NCBI RefSeq assembly: GCF_900231165.1
Contig: NZ_LT960614.1
Location: forward strand, 3,218,501 to 3,282,500
Length of the DNA stretch: 64,000 nt
From: Hartmannibacter diazotrophicus
GTDB lineage: Bacteria > Pseudomonadota > Alphaproteobacteria > Rhizobiales > Pleomorphomonadaceae
Reading direction: 5' to 3'
This document shows positions 45,579 through 56,423 of the stretch, in pieces. A model generated the notes under the pieces. The model was not told where the DNA came from and searched no databases. It saw only the letters and a list, made by a program, of their open reading frames with translations. The stretch's first letter is position 1. Every line of letters begins with the position of its first letter. The position numbers and the translations under genes were made by a program.

Positions 45579-46343
45579 ATGGTCGCGCAGCCATCGTCAG
45601 CCCCGTTCGCCATCGAAAATGCCGATGGCACGGCCCCGTTTCTCATCGTCTGCGACCATGCGAGCAACGCGATCCCGGCCCGTTTCGCCAATCTTGGTCT
45701 GACCGAACAAGAGCGCGCCGACCATATCGCCTGGGACCCGGGCGCACTGGCGGTGTCCCGTCACCTGTCGAAACTCGCCGACGCACCGCTTTTCCGATCG
45801 ACCGTCTCGCGCCTCATGCTCGACTGCAACCGCCCCGAAACATCGGCGACGCTGATCCCCGACGTCAGCGAAACGACGGTCATCCCCGGCAACACGAATC
45901 TGAGCCCGGAAGAGCGGGCCGAACGGATTGCCGAGTTCCATCGGCCCTATCACGATGGACTGACGCAGTTTGTCGACGAGCAGCTTGCCAGGCGCCACGG
46001 CAAACCGCCGGCGGTCGTTGCCATCCACACGTTCACGCCCGTCTACAAGGGGGAGCGCCGCGACCTTGAAATCGGCGTTCTGTTCGACAAGGACACCCGG
46101 CTCGCCCTGCCGATGCTCGACGATCTGAAGTCCCTGGCTGGCGTCGATGCCCGCGCCAACGAGCCCTACAGCCCCGCCGACGAGGTCTATTACACCCTGG
46201 ATCGCCATGCCGTGGCACGCGGTCTTGCCAATGTGATGATCGAGATCCGCAACGACACGATCCCCGGCGAGGCCGAGGCGAACATCTGGGCCAAACGGCT
46301 GAAGACCGCGATCGATCATGCGCTCGCGACCTGCCAGGCATGA
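45579..46343 (+). CDS. N-formylglutamate amidohydrolase-family protein
   Basis: A 254-residue zinc-dependent amidohydrolase-like protein of the FGase family. Recognisable are FLIVCDHASNAIPARFANLGL, HIAWDPGA, LMLDCNRPETS, IPGNTNLSPEERAERIAEFHRPYHDGL, VAIHTFTPVYKGERRDLEIGVLFDKD and VMIEIRNDTI, with His and Asp/Glu ligands. The name enzyme splits N-formylglutamate in histidine breakdown, but no hut genes are here. Its place directly before a glutamine-synthetase-like gene suggests it may split a glutamyl or acyl amide made in this pathway. AGAGGAAAG precedes the ATG. Confidence 0.88.
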   Translation: MVAQPSSAPFAIENADGTAPFLIVCDHASNAIPARFANLGLTEQERADHIAWDPGALAVSRHLSKLADAPLFRSTVSRLMLDCNRPETSATLIPDVSETTVIPGNTNLSPEERAERIAEFHRPYHDGLTQFVDEQLARRHGKPPAVVAIHTFTPVYKGERRDLEIGVLFDKDTRLALPMLDDLKSLAGVDARANEPYSPADEVYYTLDRHAVARGLANVMIEIRNDTIPGEAEANIWAKRLKTAIDHALATCQA

Positions 46344-46454
46344 GCCCGGCGCGAGATTGAAACAAGATGATGGCGCGGCCGCCCGCTTTGGATAGTCTGG
46401 CCCGCGAGAGTGGCCGGACAATCAAGGCCGCAGCAAAGAAAGACGAGGTCCCCG

Positions 46455-47822
46455 ATGCCAGGTAACCTGACCCTTGCCGGCCTGAAAGACAAAGCGGAGC
46501 GCGGCGAGATCGACACCGTGATCGTCGCCATGGTCGACATGCAGGGCCGCCTGATCGGCAAGCGCTTCCACGTGCAGAATTTCCTCGACACCGCGCACGC
46601 GGAAACGCACTGCTGCAACTACCTCCTGACCGTCGACATCGACATGGAGCCGGTGCCCGGCTACAAGGCGGCGAGCTGGTCCAAGGGCTACGGCGACTTC
46701 ACCATCGTGCCCGACATGGAGACGCTGCGCGTCATTCCCTGGCTGCCGGCAACGGCGCTGGTGCTCTGCGACGTCACCGACCACCACCATCATCCGCAGC
46801 CGCACAGTCCGCGCCAGATCCTGAAGCGTCAGGTCGACCGCCTTGCTGAAAAGGGCATGAAGCCCTTCATGGCCTCGGAGCTGGAATTCTACCTCTTCGA
46901 CGAGACCTACGAGAGCGCGGCCGAGATGGGCTTCGTCAACCTCAAGACGACGAACGGCTACATCGAGGACTACGGCATCCTGGCGACCACCAAGGTCGAG
47001 GACACGATGCGCGCCATGCGTAACGGCCTGCACGGCGCCGGCATCATCGTGGAAAATTCCAAGGGCGAATGGGGCGCCGGCCAGGAAGAAATGAACGTGC
47101 GCTATGCCGAGGCCGTCGCGATGGCGGACGACCATTCGGTGATGAAGAACGGGATGAAGGAAATCGCCTTCCTGCAGGGCAAGGCCATCACCTTCATGGC
47201 GAAATACGCCCTCGACCGCGCCGGCAATTCCTGCCATGTCCACCAGAGCCTCTGGTCGATGGACGGAAAGCCGCTCTTCCTCGACGAGAGCGCCCCGAGC
47301 GGCATGTCGGCCCTGATGCGCAGCTATATGGCGGGGCTTTTGACCCACGCCCGCGAGATCACGCTCTTCCTCGCGCCCTACATCAACTCCTACAAGCGCT
47401 TCCAGCAGACCGGCACCTTTGCACCGACGAAAGCCGTCTGGAGCCACGACAACCGCACCGCCGGCTTCCGGCTCGTCGGCGACGGATCGAAGGCGATCCG
47501 GGTGGAATGCCGCATTGGCGGCGCCGACCTCAATCCCTATCTTGCCTTCGCCGCGATGCTGGCGGCGGGCCAGTCGGGTATCGAGCAGAAGCTGGAGCTG
47601 GAAGAGGCCTTCTCCGGCGATGCCTATGGCAGCAGCGGCGTGCGTGAGGTGCCCAAAACCCTGCGCGAGGCCATCGAGGCCGCCCGCAATTCGGACATGC
47701 TGAAATCCGCCTTCGGCGAGGAGGTGCTGGAGCACTACATCCACGCCGCCGAGTGGGAGCAGTACGAATACGATCGCCGCATCACCGATTGGGAACTGAA
47801 GCGCGGGTTTGAGCGCAGCTGA
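46455..47822 (+). CDS. Glutamine-synthetase-like gamma-glutamyl ligase
   Basis: A 455-residue GS-family enzyme. The N-terminal beta-grasp domain (1-110) and the C-terminal catalytic barrel are complete: FMASELEFYLFDE, GAGQEEMNVRYAEAVAMADDHSVMKNGMKEIA, GNSCHVHQSLW, APYINSYKRFQ, DNRTAGFRLVGDGSKAIRVECRIGGADLNPYLAFAAMLAAG. It lacks the ammonia-assimilation GlnA context and the adenylylation-loop tyrosine segment, so it is more like PuuA/IpuC/GlnT-type enzymes that glutamylate amines. GACGAGG precedes the ATG at 46455 (an earlier in-frame ATG at 46410 is rejected). It is the key gene of the operon. Confidence 0.9.
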   Translation: MPGNLTLAGLKDKAERGEIDTVIVAMVDMQGRLIGKRFHVQNFLDTAHAETHCCNYLLTVDIDMEPVPGYKAASWSKGYGDFTIVPDMETLRVIPWLPATALVLCDVTDHHHHPQPHSPRQILKRQVDRLAEKGMKPFMASELEFYLFDETYESAAEMGFVNLKTTNGYIEDYGILATTKVEDTMRAMRNGLHGAGIIVENSKGEWGAGQEEMNVRYAEAVAMADDHSVMKNGMKEIAFLQGKAITFMAKYALDRAGNSCHVHQSLWSMDGKPLFLDESAPSGMSALMRSYMAGLLTHAREITLFLAPYINSYKRFQQTGTFAPTKAVWSHDNRTAGFRLVGDGSKAIRVECRIGGADLNPYLAFAAMLAAGQSGIEQKLELEEAFSGDAYGSSGVREVPKTLREAIEAARNSDMLKSAFGEEVLEHYIHAAEWEQYEYDRRITDWELKRGFERS

Positions 47823-47889
47823 TCCTCTTGTCTTTCGCGCCGTTCGGTGGATTGCTCACCACCCCACGGTCTATTCGGAGTCCTGATCC

Positions 47890-48522
47890 ATGTCGCTGGA
47901 GCACTGGCTGGCCTTTGCCCTTGCCTCCACCATCATGCTGATGATCCCCGGGCCGACGATCCTGCTCGTCGTCTCCTATGCGCTGTCCCATGGCCGCAAG
48001 GTCGCCGGCGCGACGGTGGCGGGCGTCGCGCTCGGTGACTTCACGGCCATGACCGCCTCGATGCTGGGCCTCGGCGCCCTGCTGGCGACGTCGGCGATGC
48101 TCTTCACCGTCCTGAAATGGATCGGCAGCGCCTATCTCGTCTATCTCGGCGTCAAGCTCTGGCGCGCGCCGGTAAGCCCGATTGCGAGCGACGAACCGGA
48201 CGTGCCCTCCATGCCGGCGGGGCGGATCTTCGCCCATGCCTTCGCGGTCACCGCCCTCAACCCGAAGAGCATCGTCTTCTTCGTCGCCTTCCTGCCGCAG
48301 TTCTTCGAGCTCGGCCGCCCGCTGCTGCCGCAGATGGTGATCCTGGAGGCGACCTTCCTCGTGCTCGCGAGCCTCAACGCGGCGGCCTTTGCCTATGCCG
48401 CATCGGCCGCGCGCGAGACCATCCGCAAACCCTCGGTCCAGCGCCTCGTCAACCGCACGGGCGGCTCGCTGCTGATCGGGGCCGGTCTTTTCGCCGCCAC
48501 CTTCCGGCAGGCCAATTCCTGA
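47890..48522 (+). CDS. LysE-family exporter
   Basis: A 210-residue, six-helix LysE/RhtB-type translocator (WLAFALASTIMLMIPGPTILLVVSYALSHGRK, FAHAFAVTALNPKSIVFFVAFLPQF, VNRTGGSLLIGAGLF). It exports amino acids or related small compounds. GGAG precedes the ATG by 9 bases. It sits between the GS-like ligase and the aldehyde dehydrogenase, so it may export an excess or toxic intermediate of that pathway. Confidence 0.92.
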   Translation: MSLEHWLAFALASTIMLMIPGPTILLVVSYALSHGRKVAGATVAGVALGDFTAMTASMLGLGALLATSAMLFTVLKWIGSAYLVYLGVKLWRAPVSPIASDEPDVPSMPAGRIFAHAFAVTALNPKSIVFFVAFLPQFFELGRPLLPQMVILEATFLVLASLNAAAFAYAASAARETIRKPSVQRLVNRTGGSLLIGAGLFAATFRQANS

Positions 48523-48545
48523 ACGTCAGTAGAAACGAGACCAAG

Positions 48546-49949
48546 ATGTCCAACCTTCAAAAGATCATCTCGCCTGTCGACGGCTCCGTCTATGCCGAGC
48601 GCCCCAGCGCATCCGAAGCGGAAATCGCGGCGACCTTCTCCGCCTCGCGCGCCGCCCAGAAGGACTGGGCGGCCATGCCGCTGGAGACCCGCATCGCCTA
48701 CTGCCTGAAGGCGCTCGACGCGATGCTCGCCATGCGTCAGGAGATCGCCGAGGAACTGACCTGGCAGATGGGCCGGCCGATCCGCTACACGCCCTTCGAG
48801 CTCAACGGTGTCGAACAACGCACCCGCCATATGGCGAAGATTGCCGCCGAGAGCCTCGCTCCCCTCGACTCCGGTCTTGAGAACGGCGACAGCGGCGCGC
48901 ACCGCTACATCACCCGCGAGCCGGTCGGCACCGTCTTCGTCGTCGCGCCGTGGAACTATCCCTATCTGACGACGGTCAACTCGGTGATGCCCGCCCTGAT
49001 GGCCGGCAACACGGTGGTCCTGAAGCATTCCGACCAGACACTGCTCGTCGCCGAGCGCTTCCAGAAGGCCTTCGACGCGGCCGGTCTGCCGAAGGGCGTC
49101 TTCCAGCATATCGTGCTGACCCACGACCAGACCGGCAAGATCATCTCGTCCGGCCTTGTCGACTGTGTCTGCTTCACCGGCTCGGTCGCCGGCGGCGAGG
49201 CCATGGAGCGCGCGGCAGTCGGAAAGTTCCTGCCGATCAACCTCGAACTCGGCGGCAAGGACCCGGCCTATGTCCGCGCCGACGCCAAGCTGCAATTCGC
49301 CATCGAGAATGTCGCCGACGGCGCCTTCTTCAATTCCGGGCAGTGCTGCTGCGGCGTGGAACGCATCTACGTGCAGGAATCGGTCTTTGACGATTTCGTC
49401 GGTGGGCTGGTGGAGTTTGCCAAGGGCTACGTCCTCGGCGATCCGACCAGGCAGGAAACGACCCTCGGCCCGCTCGCCCGGCCTCGTCAGGCGGCCTTCG
49501 TGCGCGACCAGATCATCGCCGCCGTGCGCGCCGGCGCGACCGCGCATATCGACCCGAGCCATTTCCCTGGCGACAAGCCCGGCACGCCCTACCTTGCCCC
49601 GCAGATCCTGACGGGTGTCGACCACCAGATGTCGGTCATGCGCGAGGAAAGCTTCGGCCCGGTCGTCGGCATCATGAAGGTGAAGGACGACGAGGAGGCG
49701 ATCCAGCTCATGAACGATTCGCCCTATGGCCTCACCGCCTCGATCTGGACCGAGGATCTCGATGCGGCGACAGCCATCGGCGCCAGGATCGAGACCGGCA
49801 CCGTCTACACCAACCGCTGCGACTATCTCGACCCGGCCCTTACCTGGACCGGCGTCAAGCAGACCGGCCGCGGCGCTGCACTCTCGCCGCTCGGCTTTGC
49901 CGCGCTGACCCGGCCGAAAAGCTGGTACATGCGCAAGGCGCCGGTCTGA
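48546..49949 (+). CDS. NAD(P)-dependent aldehyde dehydrogenase
   Basis: A 467-residue ALDH. The N-terminal binding region APWNYPYLTTVNSVMPALMAGNTVVLKHS, the FTGSVAGGEAM loop, the catalytic Glu in NLELGGKDPAYV and the active-site cysteine region FFNSGQCCCGVERIYV (CCC in a row) are clear, as is the late FGPVVGIM. The substrate is not known; ALDHs in amine-glutamylation pathways oxidise a gamma-glutamyl-aminoaldehyde. The ATG at 48546 is chosen; a long in-frame extension upstream belongs to an overlapping frame through lysE. Confidence 0.93.
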   Translation: MSNLQKIISPVDGSVYAERPSASEAEIAATFSASRAAQKDWAAMPLETRIAYCLKALDAMLAMRQEIAEELTWQMGRPIRYTPFELNGVEQRTRHMAKIAAESLAPLDSGLENGDSGAHRYITREPVGTVFVVAPWNYPYLTTVNSVMPALMAGNTVVLKHSDQTLLVAERFQKAFDAAGLPKGVFQHIVLTHDQTGKIISSGLVDCVCFTGSVAGGEAMERAAVGKFLPINLELGGKDPAYVRADAKLQFAIENVADGAFFNSGQCCCGVERIYVQESVFDDFVGGLVEFAKGYVLGDPTRQETTLGPLARPRQAAFVRDQIIAAVRAGATAHIDPSHFPGDKPGTPYLAPQILTGVDHQMSVMREESFGPVVGIMKVKDDEEAIQLMNDSPYGLTASIWTEDLDAATAIGARIETGTVYTNRCDYLDPALTWTGVKQTGRGAALSPLGFAALTRPKSWYMRKAPV

Positions 49950-50036
49950 CGCTGCACCTGAAACACTGAACAGACATCCCTCCCCCGTGCGGGGAAGACC
50001 TCCCTCCCTTTCGTCATCCGCGAATACGAGACGTCC

Positions 50037-51194
50037 ATGACCAACCGTGCCAACTGGAACTATCCCACGCCCGTCCGCTTCGGCGCCGGACGCATCGCCG
50101 AGCTTGCCGACGCCTGCGACGTCGCCGGCCTGTCGCGCCCGCTCGTCGTCACCGATCCGGGCCTCGTCAATCTGCCGATGACCCAGAAGGCCGTGCAGAG
50201 CCTCAAGGACGCCGGTCTCAAGGTCGAGGTCTTCTCGGACGTCAAAGGCAACCCGACCGAGACCAACGTCTACAAGGGCATGGAAGCCCTGAAGATGGGC
50301 GACCACGACGGCGTCGTCGCCTTCGGCGGCGGCTCGGCGCTCGACGTCGGCAAGACCATCGCCTTCATGGCCGGGCAGACGCGCCCGATGTGGGACTTCG
50401 AGGACATCGGCGACTGGTGGACCCGCGCCGACCCCACCGGCATCTACCCGATCGTCGCCGTGCCGACGACGGCCGGCACCGGCTCGGAAGTCGGCCGCGC
50501 CTCGGTGATCACCAACGAGGAGACGCACACCAAGAAGGTCATCTTCCACCCGAAGATGATGCCAGCCGTCGTCATCGAGGACCCGGAGCTTTGCGTCGGG
50601 CTTCCCGCCTCGATCACCGCCTGGACCGGCATGGACGCCCTTGCCCACTGCCTTGAGGCCTATTGCGCGCCCGGCTTCCATCCGATGGCTGAAGGCATCG
50701 CTGTCGAAGGCATCCGGCTCTGCAAGGAATACCTGCCCAAGGCGGTCAGCACCGGAACGGATCTGGAGGCACGCGGCGCCATGCTGGCGGCGGCCTCGAT
50801 GGGCGCCACCGCCTTCCAGAAGGGTCTCGGCGCGATCCACTCCATGAGCCACCCGGTCGGCGCGCTCTACGACACCCACCACGGCCTGACCAATGCGGTC
50901 TTCATGCCCTATGTGCTGGTGTTCAACCGCTCGGTCATCGAGGAGAAGATCGCCCGCCTCGCCGCCTGGCTTGGCCTTGAGCCGTCCTTCGACGCTTTCC
51001 TCGCCTATATCCTGAACCTGCGCGCCGAGATCGGCATTCCGCCGACCCTTGCGGGCCTTTCGGTCGATGCCTCGCGTCTCGACGAGATCGCGGCGATGGC
51101 GGTGGTCGACCCAACGGCCGGCGGCAACCCGGTCGAACTGACCGTCGACGGTGCCAAGACGATCTTCCACATGGCGCTCGCCGGAGAGCTCTGA
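50037..51194 (+). CDS. Iron-dependent alcohol dehydrogenase
   Basis: A 385-residue group III (Fe-ADH) enzyme. NAD-binding GGGSALDVGKTIAFM and the metal-site regions AVPTTAGTGSEVGRASVI, TGMDALAHCLEAY, GAIHSMSHPVGALYDTHHGLTNAVFMPYV (His ligands) are complete. It could oxidise an alcohol to the aldehyde used by the neighbouring aldehyde dehydrogenase, or reduce one. It follows the ALDH by 87 bases and is followed by the SDR gene after 45. Confidence 0.93.
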   Translation: MTNRANWNYPTPVRFGAGRIAELADACDVAGLSRPLVVTDPGLVNLPMTQKAVQSLKDAGLKVEVFSDVKGNPTETNVYKGMEALKMGDHDGVVAFGGGSALDVGKTIAFMAGQTRPMWDFEDIGDWWTRADPTGIYPIVAVPTTAGTGSEVGRASVITNEETHTKKVIFHPKMMPAVVIEDPELCVGLPASITAWTGMDALAHCLEAYCAPGFHPMAEGIAVEGIRLCKEYLPKAVSTGTDLEARGAMLAAASMGATAFQKGLGAIHSMSHPVGALYDTHHGLTNAVFMPYVLVFNRSVIEEKIARLAAWLGLEPSFDAFLAYILNLRAEIGIPPTLAGLSVDASRLDEIAAMAVVDPTAGGNPVELTVDGAKTIFHMALAGEL

Positions 51195-51239
51195 CGGTTT
51201 CCGGCCGGTCCATCCAACGAGAACGACAGGGAGGAAACC

Positions 51240-52028
51240 ATGGACCTTGGCCTGAAGGGAAAGACAGCCGTCGTCACCGGCGGCAGCGTCGGTATAGGCC
51301 TTGCCGTCGCTGAGGGCCTCGCCGCGGAGGGGGTCGACGTGATCCTCGCCGCCCGTGGCCGGGAGCGCGTCGAGGCCGAAGCCGAACGGATCGCAAGGAC
51401 GCACGGCGTTCGGGCGGAGGGCGTGGCCTGCGATGTCGCGACCCTTGCCGGAACGACGGAGCTTGCCGCGCGCGCGGAAGCCTTTGGCGGTGCCGACATC
51501 CTGGTCAACAATGCCGGTACCGGGTCCAACGAGACCGTCATGGAGGCGCCAGACGAAAAATGGCAGGCCTACTGGGACCTGCACGTCATGGCCGCCGTCC
51601 GCCTCGCGCGCGGGATCGTTCCGCAGATGCGCCGTCGCGGCGGCGGCGTCATCCTCCACAACGCATCCATCTGCGCGGTGCAGCCGCTCTGGTACGAGCC
51701 GATCTACAACGTTACCAAATCGGCGCTGATGAGCTTCTCGAAGTCTCTTTCCACAGAAGTCGTCAAGGACAACATCCGCGTCAACTGTGTGAACCCCGGC
51801 CTGGTTCTGACGCCGGACTGGATCAAGACGGCCAGGCAACTGACGGCCGAAACCGGCGGCGACTGGCAGGGATATCTCGACGAGGTGGCCCGTGAACACG
51901 CCCCGATCGGTCGCTTCGCAAGCCCCGAGGAAGCCGCCAGCTTCTTCGTTTTCCTCTGCTCCGACCGTGCGAGCTATTCGGTCGGCTCCACCTATTTCGT
52001 CGATGGCGGCATGCTGAAGACGCTTTGA
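51240..52028 (+). CDS. Short-chain dehydrogenase/reductase
   Basis: A 262-residue classical SDR. It has TGGSVGIG for the cofactor, NNAG at about residue 86, the catalytic Ser in LHNASICAVQPLW and the Tyr-x3-Lys in YEPIYNVTKSAL; the C-terminal YSVGSTYFVDGGMLK is typical. AGGGAGGAAACC precedes the ATG. It ends the catabolic gene set; its substrate is probably a hydroxyl intermediate, but the sequence does not say which. Confidence 0.92.
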   Translation: MDLGLKGKTAVVTGGSVGIGLAVAEGLAAEGVDVILAARGRERVEAEAERIARTHGVRAEGVACDVATLAGTTELAARAEAFGGADILVNNAGTGSNETVMEAPDEKWQAYWDLHVMAAVRLARGIVPQMRRRGGGVILHNASICAVQPLWYEPIYNVTKSALMSFSKSLSTEVVKDNIRVNCVNPGLVLTPDWIKTARQLTAETGGDWQGYLDEVAREHAPIGRFASPEEAASFFVFLCSDRASYSVGSTYFVDGGMLKTL

Positions 52029-52153
52029 CGGGCGCGCTCGAAGCGTCGAGGCCCTGCTCAGATGGTCTTTGTCCTGGATCGGACGCGCGTGACGGTGGAC
52101 GACGGCATCATTCGGCGATAGGTACGGGGCACTTGCGCCAGACGAGAGCCTCC

Positions 52154-52993
52154 ATGCTTCCCTTTGCCGTCCGATACTACGAAATCGCCGCCCGCCGTTC
52201 GCCGCTCTGCGTCGGCATTGACCCCGCTCCGGAAACGCTTGCCGCCTGGGACCTGCCGTTCTCGGCGGAAGGCGCCCGCAGCTTCGGCCTGAAGCTTGTC
52301 GAGGTGACCGGCGAGCGCGTCGGCGTCTTCAAGCCGCAGATTGCCTTCTTCGAACGCTTCGGCCCCGCCGGGTTCCAGGCTCTTAGCGATGTGATGCAGG
52401 CCATTGCGGACGCAGGCGCCCTCTGCCTGTCGGACGTCAAGCGCCTCGACATCGATCACACGCTGGTCGCCTATGCCGGCGCCTGGATCGGTCAGGACGC
52501 GGGCTTTCCTTCCGACGCCATCACCGTCGGCGCCTATACGGGCGCAAGGGCCCTGCGCCCCGTCGTCACCCGTGCCGCCGAGCACGGTGCCGGCATCTTC
52601 GTCCTGACCCGTTCGTCCAATCCGGAAGGACTGGAACTGCAGAACGCCAGGATCGCGGACGGACGCACCATCGCCGAGCAGATTGCCGACGAGATCACGG
52701 CATTCAACCGGGAAGTCGCCGACGAGGCCACGGGGCCGGTCGGCGCTGTCATCGGCGCGACGCTGGACGACGCCATGCCGGTCCTCGACCGCCTGCCGCA
52801 GAGCCTCATCCTCGCACCGGGCATCGGTGCGCAGGGCGCGACGATCTCCGACGTGGCCCGCCGTTTCGGTCCGCACGCGCGGCGCACCCTGCCCGCCGTC
52901 TCACGGCAGGTCGCCAAGGCCGGCCCCGGCGGCAACGCCCTGATCGACGTCGTGACGAAACTGACGGACGAGGCGGCGCGGCTGCTGGATTGA
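52154..52993 (+). CDS. pyrF: Orotidine 5'-phosphate decarboxylase (type 2)
   Basis: A 279-residue OMP decarboxylase that makes UMP. The catalytic motif D-x-K-x-x-D-I-x-x-T is present as SDVKRLDIDHT, with GVFKPQIAFFERFGPAGFQALSDVM before it and FVLTRSSNPEGLELQNARI after it. The length and the VKPQ/AFFE and SNPEG features are those of type 2 (about 270-280 residues), not the 230-residue type 1. The variant reads RLDIDHT where most type 2 enzymes have RGDIGTT. ATG at 52154 is chosen over an upstream in-frame start. It is next to uup, away from other pyr genes. Confidence 0.88.
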   Translation: MLPFAVRYYEIAARRSPLCVGIDPAPETLAAWDLPFSAEGARSFGLKLVEVTGERVGVFKPQIAFFERFGPAGFQALSDVMQAIADAGALCLSDVKRLDIDHTLVAYAGAWIGQDAGFPSDAITVGAYTGARALRPVVTRAAEHGAGIFVLTRSSNPEGLELQNARIADGRTIAEQIADEITAFNREVADEATGPVGAVIGATLDDAMPVLDRLPQSLILAPGIGAQGATISDVARRFGPHARRTLPAVSRQVAKAGPGGNALIDVVTKLTDEAARLLD

Positions 52994-53009
52994 TTGGCAA
53001 GACATCTCG

Positions 53010-54848
<1,839 letters not shown>

Positions 54849-55038
54849 ATTTCCAGCCGAGTCGCTGTGTCGCACCCGGAATTCAAACGATTGAATCTCT
54901 TCATTTATTTGTAATCGTATGATCAGTCACACTTATTTCTAGGCAAGTTTCACCGGATCGAGCGCTAACTTCGACAATGAATTGTTAAAGGGACAGATCC
55001 AAAGTCGACCGAATTTCGCACACAGGTGGCGGTCGAGC
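54849..55038. promoter_or_regulatory. AT-rich promoter region of the chemoreceptor gene
   Basis: This 190-base spacer is clearly more AT-rich than its neighbours, as expected for a promoter region. No exact -35/-10 pair or palindrome could be assigned. Confidence 0.4.
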
Positions 55039-56352
55039 ATGAAGTCGATTTTCAAAAACAAATCATCAATCCCGGCGGAAGCGCAGTCGACAACCGCCAA
55101 TGCGGCGGCGCTGGCGGCAATGGGCGGGGCGAGCGATGAGGCGCTGGCTGTCCTCAACCGCGAAGTGGAAAGCCTCAGGAAGCAGATCGGCCACAGCTTC
55201 GACATCGCAGTCAACTCGTCGGTCAACCTCAGCGAACTCATCTGTCTCATGGCCTGGTCGAACGGCAACGTTCGCACGCTCAGTCACGAGACGACCGCCG
55301 TCTCGGCCGCCGTCGAGGAAATCGCCCGGTCGATCGAGAATATCGCCGGCCTTGCCAGCAACGCCGAAAACCGCTCGTCCGAAGCCCACGGCATCGTCCA
55401 GTCCGGCGCCCACCGGGCCCAGTCGGCCAGCCAGGCGATGCAGGATATTTCCGATGCCTTCGCCGGCCTCGATTCGCGCATGCAGGAACTAGGCTCGGCG
55501 ATCGAGAACATCGGCGGCTTTGCCAAGCAGATCGAGAGCATCTCCAGCCAGACCAAGCTTCTCGCGCTCAACGCGACGATCGAGGCGGCCCGCGCCGGAG
55601 AAGCCGGCAAGGGCTTTGCCGTCGTCGCCGCCGAGGTCAAGCAGCTCTCTGAAGAGACGACCAAGACGACGGAACTGATCCGCCAGCAGCTCACGAGTCT
55701 CGCCGAGGTCATGCAGGGCATGTTCCAGGCCATGGACGTCGGCGGAACCAAGGTGCGTGACGGCCGGCAGACCTTTGATGCCGTGGCCTCCGACATGGGC
55801 CAGATTCAGGACCACGTCGGCGAGGTGAACGAGAGCATCGGCGCCATTGCCGGCATGCTGACCGACCAGCAGTCGGCAACGGATTCCATGGCGAAGAGCC
55901 TGACGGAGATCGCCCGCCTCGCCGGCCAGAACGAAAACGATATCACCACATCCGCCGAGATGATCACGAAGACCGACAACCTGGTCAGGCGGATGATCGA
56001 CGACGGAGCCGGCCTTGAGATCGCCGGATACGACGTCAAGCGCCTGCGCTCCGACCACATGATCTGGAAGCGGCAGCTTGCCGAATGTCTTGTCGGCCTC
56101 CACAAGATCGACGCGGCGAGCTATGGACGCAACGTCCAGCCCTTTGGACCCGGCTACGAAAAGCTGGTTGCCTCGCCCGAGCACAAGAACGCCCTGTCCA
56201 GGCTGGCGCCGTTGCATGAGACGCTCGTTCGCGAAGCACGGAAGATTGTCGACGAAATGTCGCGCGGCCAGATGGGCACGGCGATCGATGCCTACATGGC
56301 CATGGACAAGGGATCCGGCGAGGCCATGGTCGTCCTTGCAAAGCTCGGCTGA
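55039..56352 (+). CDS. Soluble methyl-accepting chemotaxis protein with a CZB-like C terminus
   Basis: A 437-residue cytoplasmic receptor without membrane helix or PAS domain. The signalling domain (about 75-310) contains the conserved hairpin tip [48 protein letters not shown]. The C-terminal 120 residues resemble the CZB zinc-binding domain: [10 protein letters not shown], then [15 protein letters not shown] supply three His. The Cys expected between them is not at its place (YGRNVQPFG), so zinc binding may be altered. Start at ATG 55039. It has no che genes nearby. Confidence 0.9.
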   Translation: MKSIFKNKSSIPAEAQSTTANAAALAAMGGASDEALAVLNREVESLRKQIGHSFDIAVNSSVNLSELICLMAWSNGNVRTLSHETTAVSAAVEEIARSIENIAGLASNAENRSSEAHGIVQSGAHRAQSASQAMQDISDAFAGLDSRMQELGSAIENIGGFAKQIESISSQTKLLALNATIEAARAGEAGKGFAVVAAEVKQLSEETTKTTELIRQQLTSLAEVMQGMFQAMDVGGTKVRDGRQTFDAVASDMGQIQDHVGEVNESIGAIAGMLTDQQSATDSMAKSLTEIARLAGQNENDITTSAEMITKTDNLVRRMIDDGAGLEIAGYDVKRLRSDHMIWKRQLAECLVGLHKIDAASYGRNVQPFGPGYEKLVASPEHKNALSRLAPLHETLVREARKIVDEMSRGQMGTAIDAYMAMDKGSGEAMVVLAKLG

Positions 56353-56374
56353 CCCGGGACGCCACACCCAAGGA

Positions 56375-56410
56375 AAAAGCCGCCGGACACGTGTCCAGGC
56401 GGCTTTTTTC
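56375..56410. terminator. Bidirectional terminator
   Basis: AAAAAGCCGCC...GGCGGCTTTTTT with an inner GGACAC/GTGTCC pair forms a long stem with A-runs and T-runs on both sides. It ends the chemoreceptor gene (+) and the YbhN-like gene (-). Confidence 0.88.
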
Positions 56411-56423
56411 GTCTACTGCATTG

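Noticed and set aside
46344..46454. Terminator between the amidohydrolase and GS-like genes
   Set aside because: A short TGGCC/GGCCA pair exists but has no T-run, so co-transcription remains likely.
48393..51899. A 1168-codon open frame on the minus strand
   Set aside because: It lies antisense to lysE, aldehyde dehydrogenase, Fe-ADH and SDR genes, all with clear motifs. Long antisense frames are expected in GC-rich coding DNA.
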